Assembly (NCBI GenBank): GCA_009928265.1
Contig: RFPR01000049.1
Coordinates: 1-14,250, forward strand
Direction: 5' to 3'
From: Pseudomonadota bacterium
GTDB lineage: Bacteria; Verrucomicrobiota; Verrucomicrobiia; Chthoniobacterales; UBA6821
DNA length: 14,250 nt
Shown here in pieces: positions 14,226 through 14,250 of this stretch. The notes under the pieces were generated by a model. That model ran no database searches. It was not told the origin of the DNA and saw only the letters and a program-made list of their open reading frames with translations. How positions within the stretch are numbered: position 1 is the stretch's first letter; the number at the start of each line of letters is the position of its first letter. The position numbers were made by a program, and so were the translations under genes.

Positions 14226-14250
14226 ATGCTGAGTATCAAAAACCTCCAAA
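14226..14250 (+). CDS. Start of the next operon gene, probably importer ATPase (OppD/DppD), cut by the window edge
   Basis: Only eight codons are visible (MLSIKNLQ), starting two bases after the oppC stop. The sequence matches the way ABC ATPases of peptide importers begin (LxIKNL, the first beta strand), and the operon position is where an OppD-type ATPase is expected. Everything diagnostic, such as Walker A, lies beyond the window, so the identification rests mainly on context. Confidence 0.65.

Noticed and set aside
1..14250. CRISPR array, IS element, tRNA, rRNA or phage segment
   Set aside because: No spaced direct repeats, transposase-like frames, terminal inverted repeats or tRNA-like cloverleaf sequences were seen; the gene content is housekeeping.

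Overview
The window looks like an ordinary chromosomal stretch from a Gram-negative-type bacterium of moderately high GC. The best guess is a member of the Planctomycetes-Verrucomicrobia group, probably Verrucomicrobiota. That guess rests on the prepilin start (TLIELLVVIAIIAVLASL), a Prc-type periplasmic protease with a signal peptide, the tig-clpP-clpX-trmB gene order, and translation starts that mostly lack a Shine-Dalgarno sequence. There is no rRNA or tRNA gene, no CRISPR array and no mobile element.

Layout, left to right. At 1-112 (minus) is the N-terminus of a proline-rich protein running off the left edge. At 191-2449 (minus) is a tail-specific protease (prc family), followed by an intrinsic terminator. 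Divergent from it, at 2499-3122 (plus), is a glyoxalase-II-like metallo-beta-lactamase-fold hydrolase. Next on the plus strand is a two-gene type II secretion/type IV pilus unit: a GspF/PilC inner-membrane platform protein (3181-4449) and a GspG-like (pseudo)pilin (4459-4920). Convergent to these, on the minus strand, are a Nudix hydrolase (4930-5553) and an ECF-type sigma factor (5629-6210).

The centre, 6298-10307 (minus), is a protein-quality-control operon transcribed as trigger factor, ClpP, ClpX and TrmB, with very short or overlapping junctions. Trigger factor folds nascent chains, ClpXP degrades tagged or misfolded ones, and TrmB methylates tRNA G46. Divergent from tig, 10432-14250 (plus) is a peptide ABC importer operon: substrate-binding protein, two permeases, and the first eight codons of what is probably the ATPase. 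Its junctions are ATGA or 1-2 bases.

I see no convincing new defence, mobile or biosynthetic system. The points most worth a second look are a roughly 100-residue lower-GC insertion in the peptide-binding protein, a His/Cys-rich metal-binding-like tail on trigger factor, the ambiguous tig/clpP junction, the near absence of Shine-Dalgarno sequences, and a hairpin hiding a perfect anti-SD complement upstream of the importer operon.
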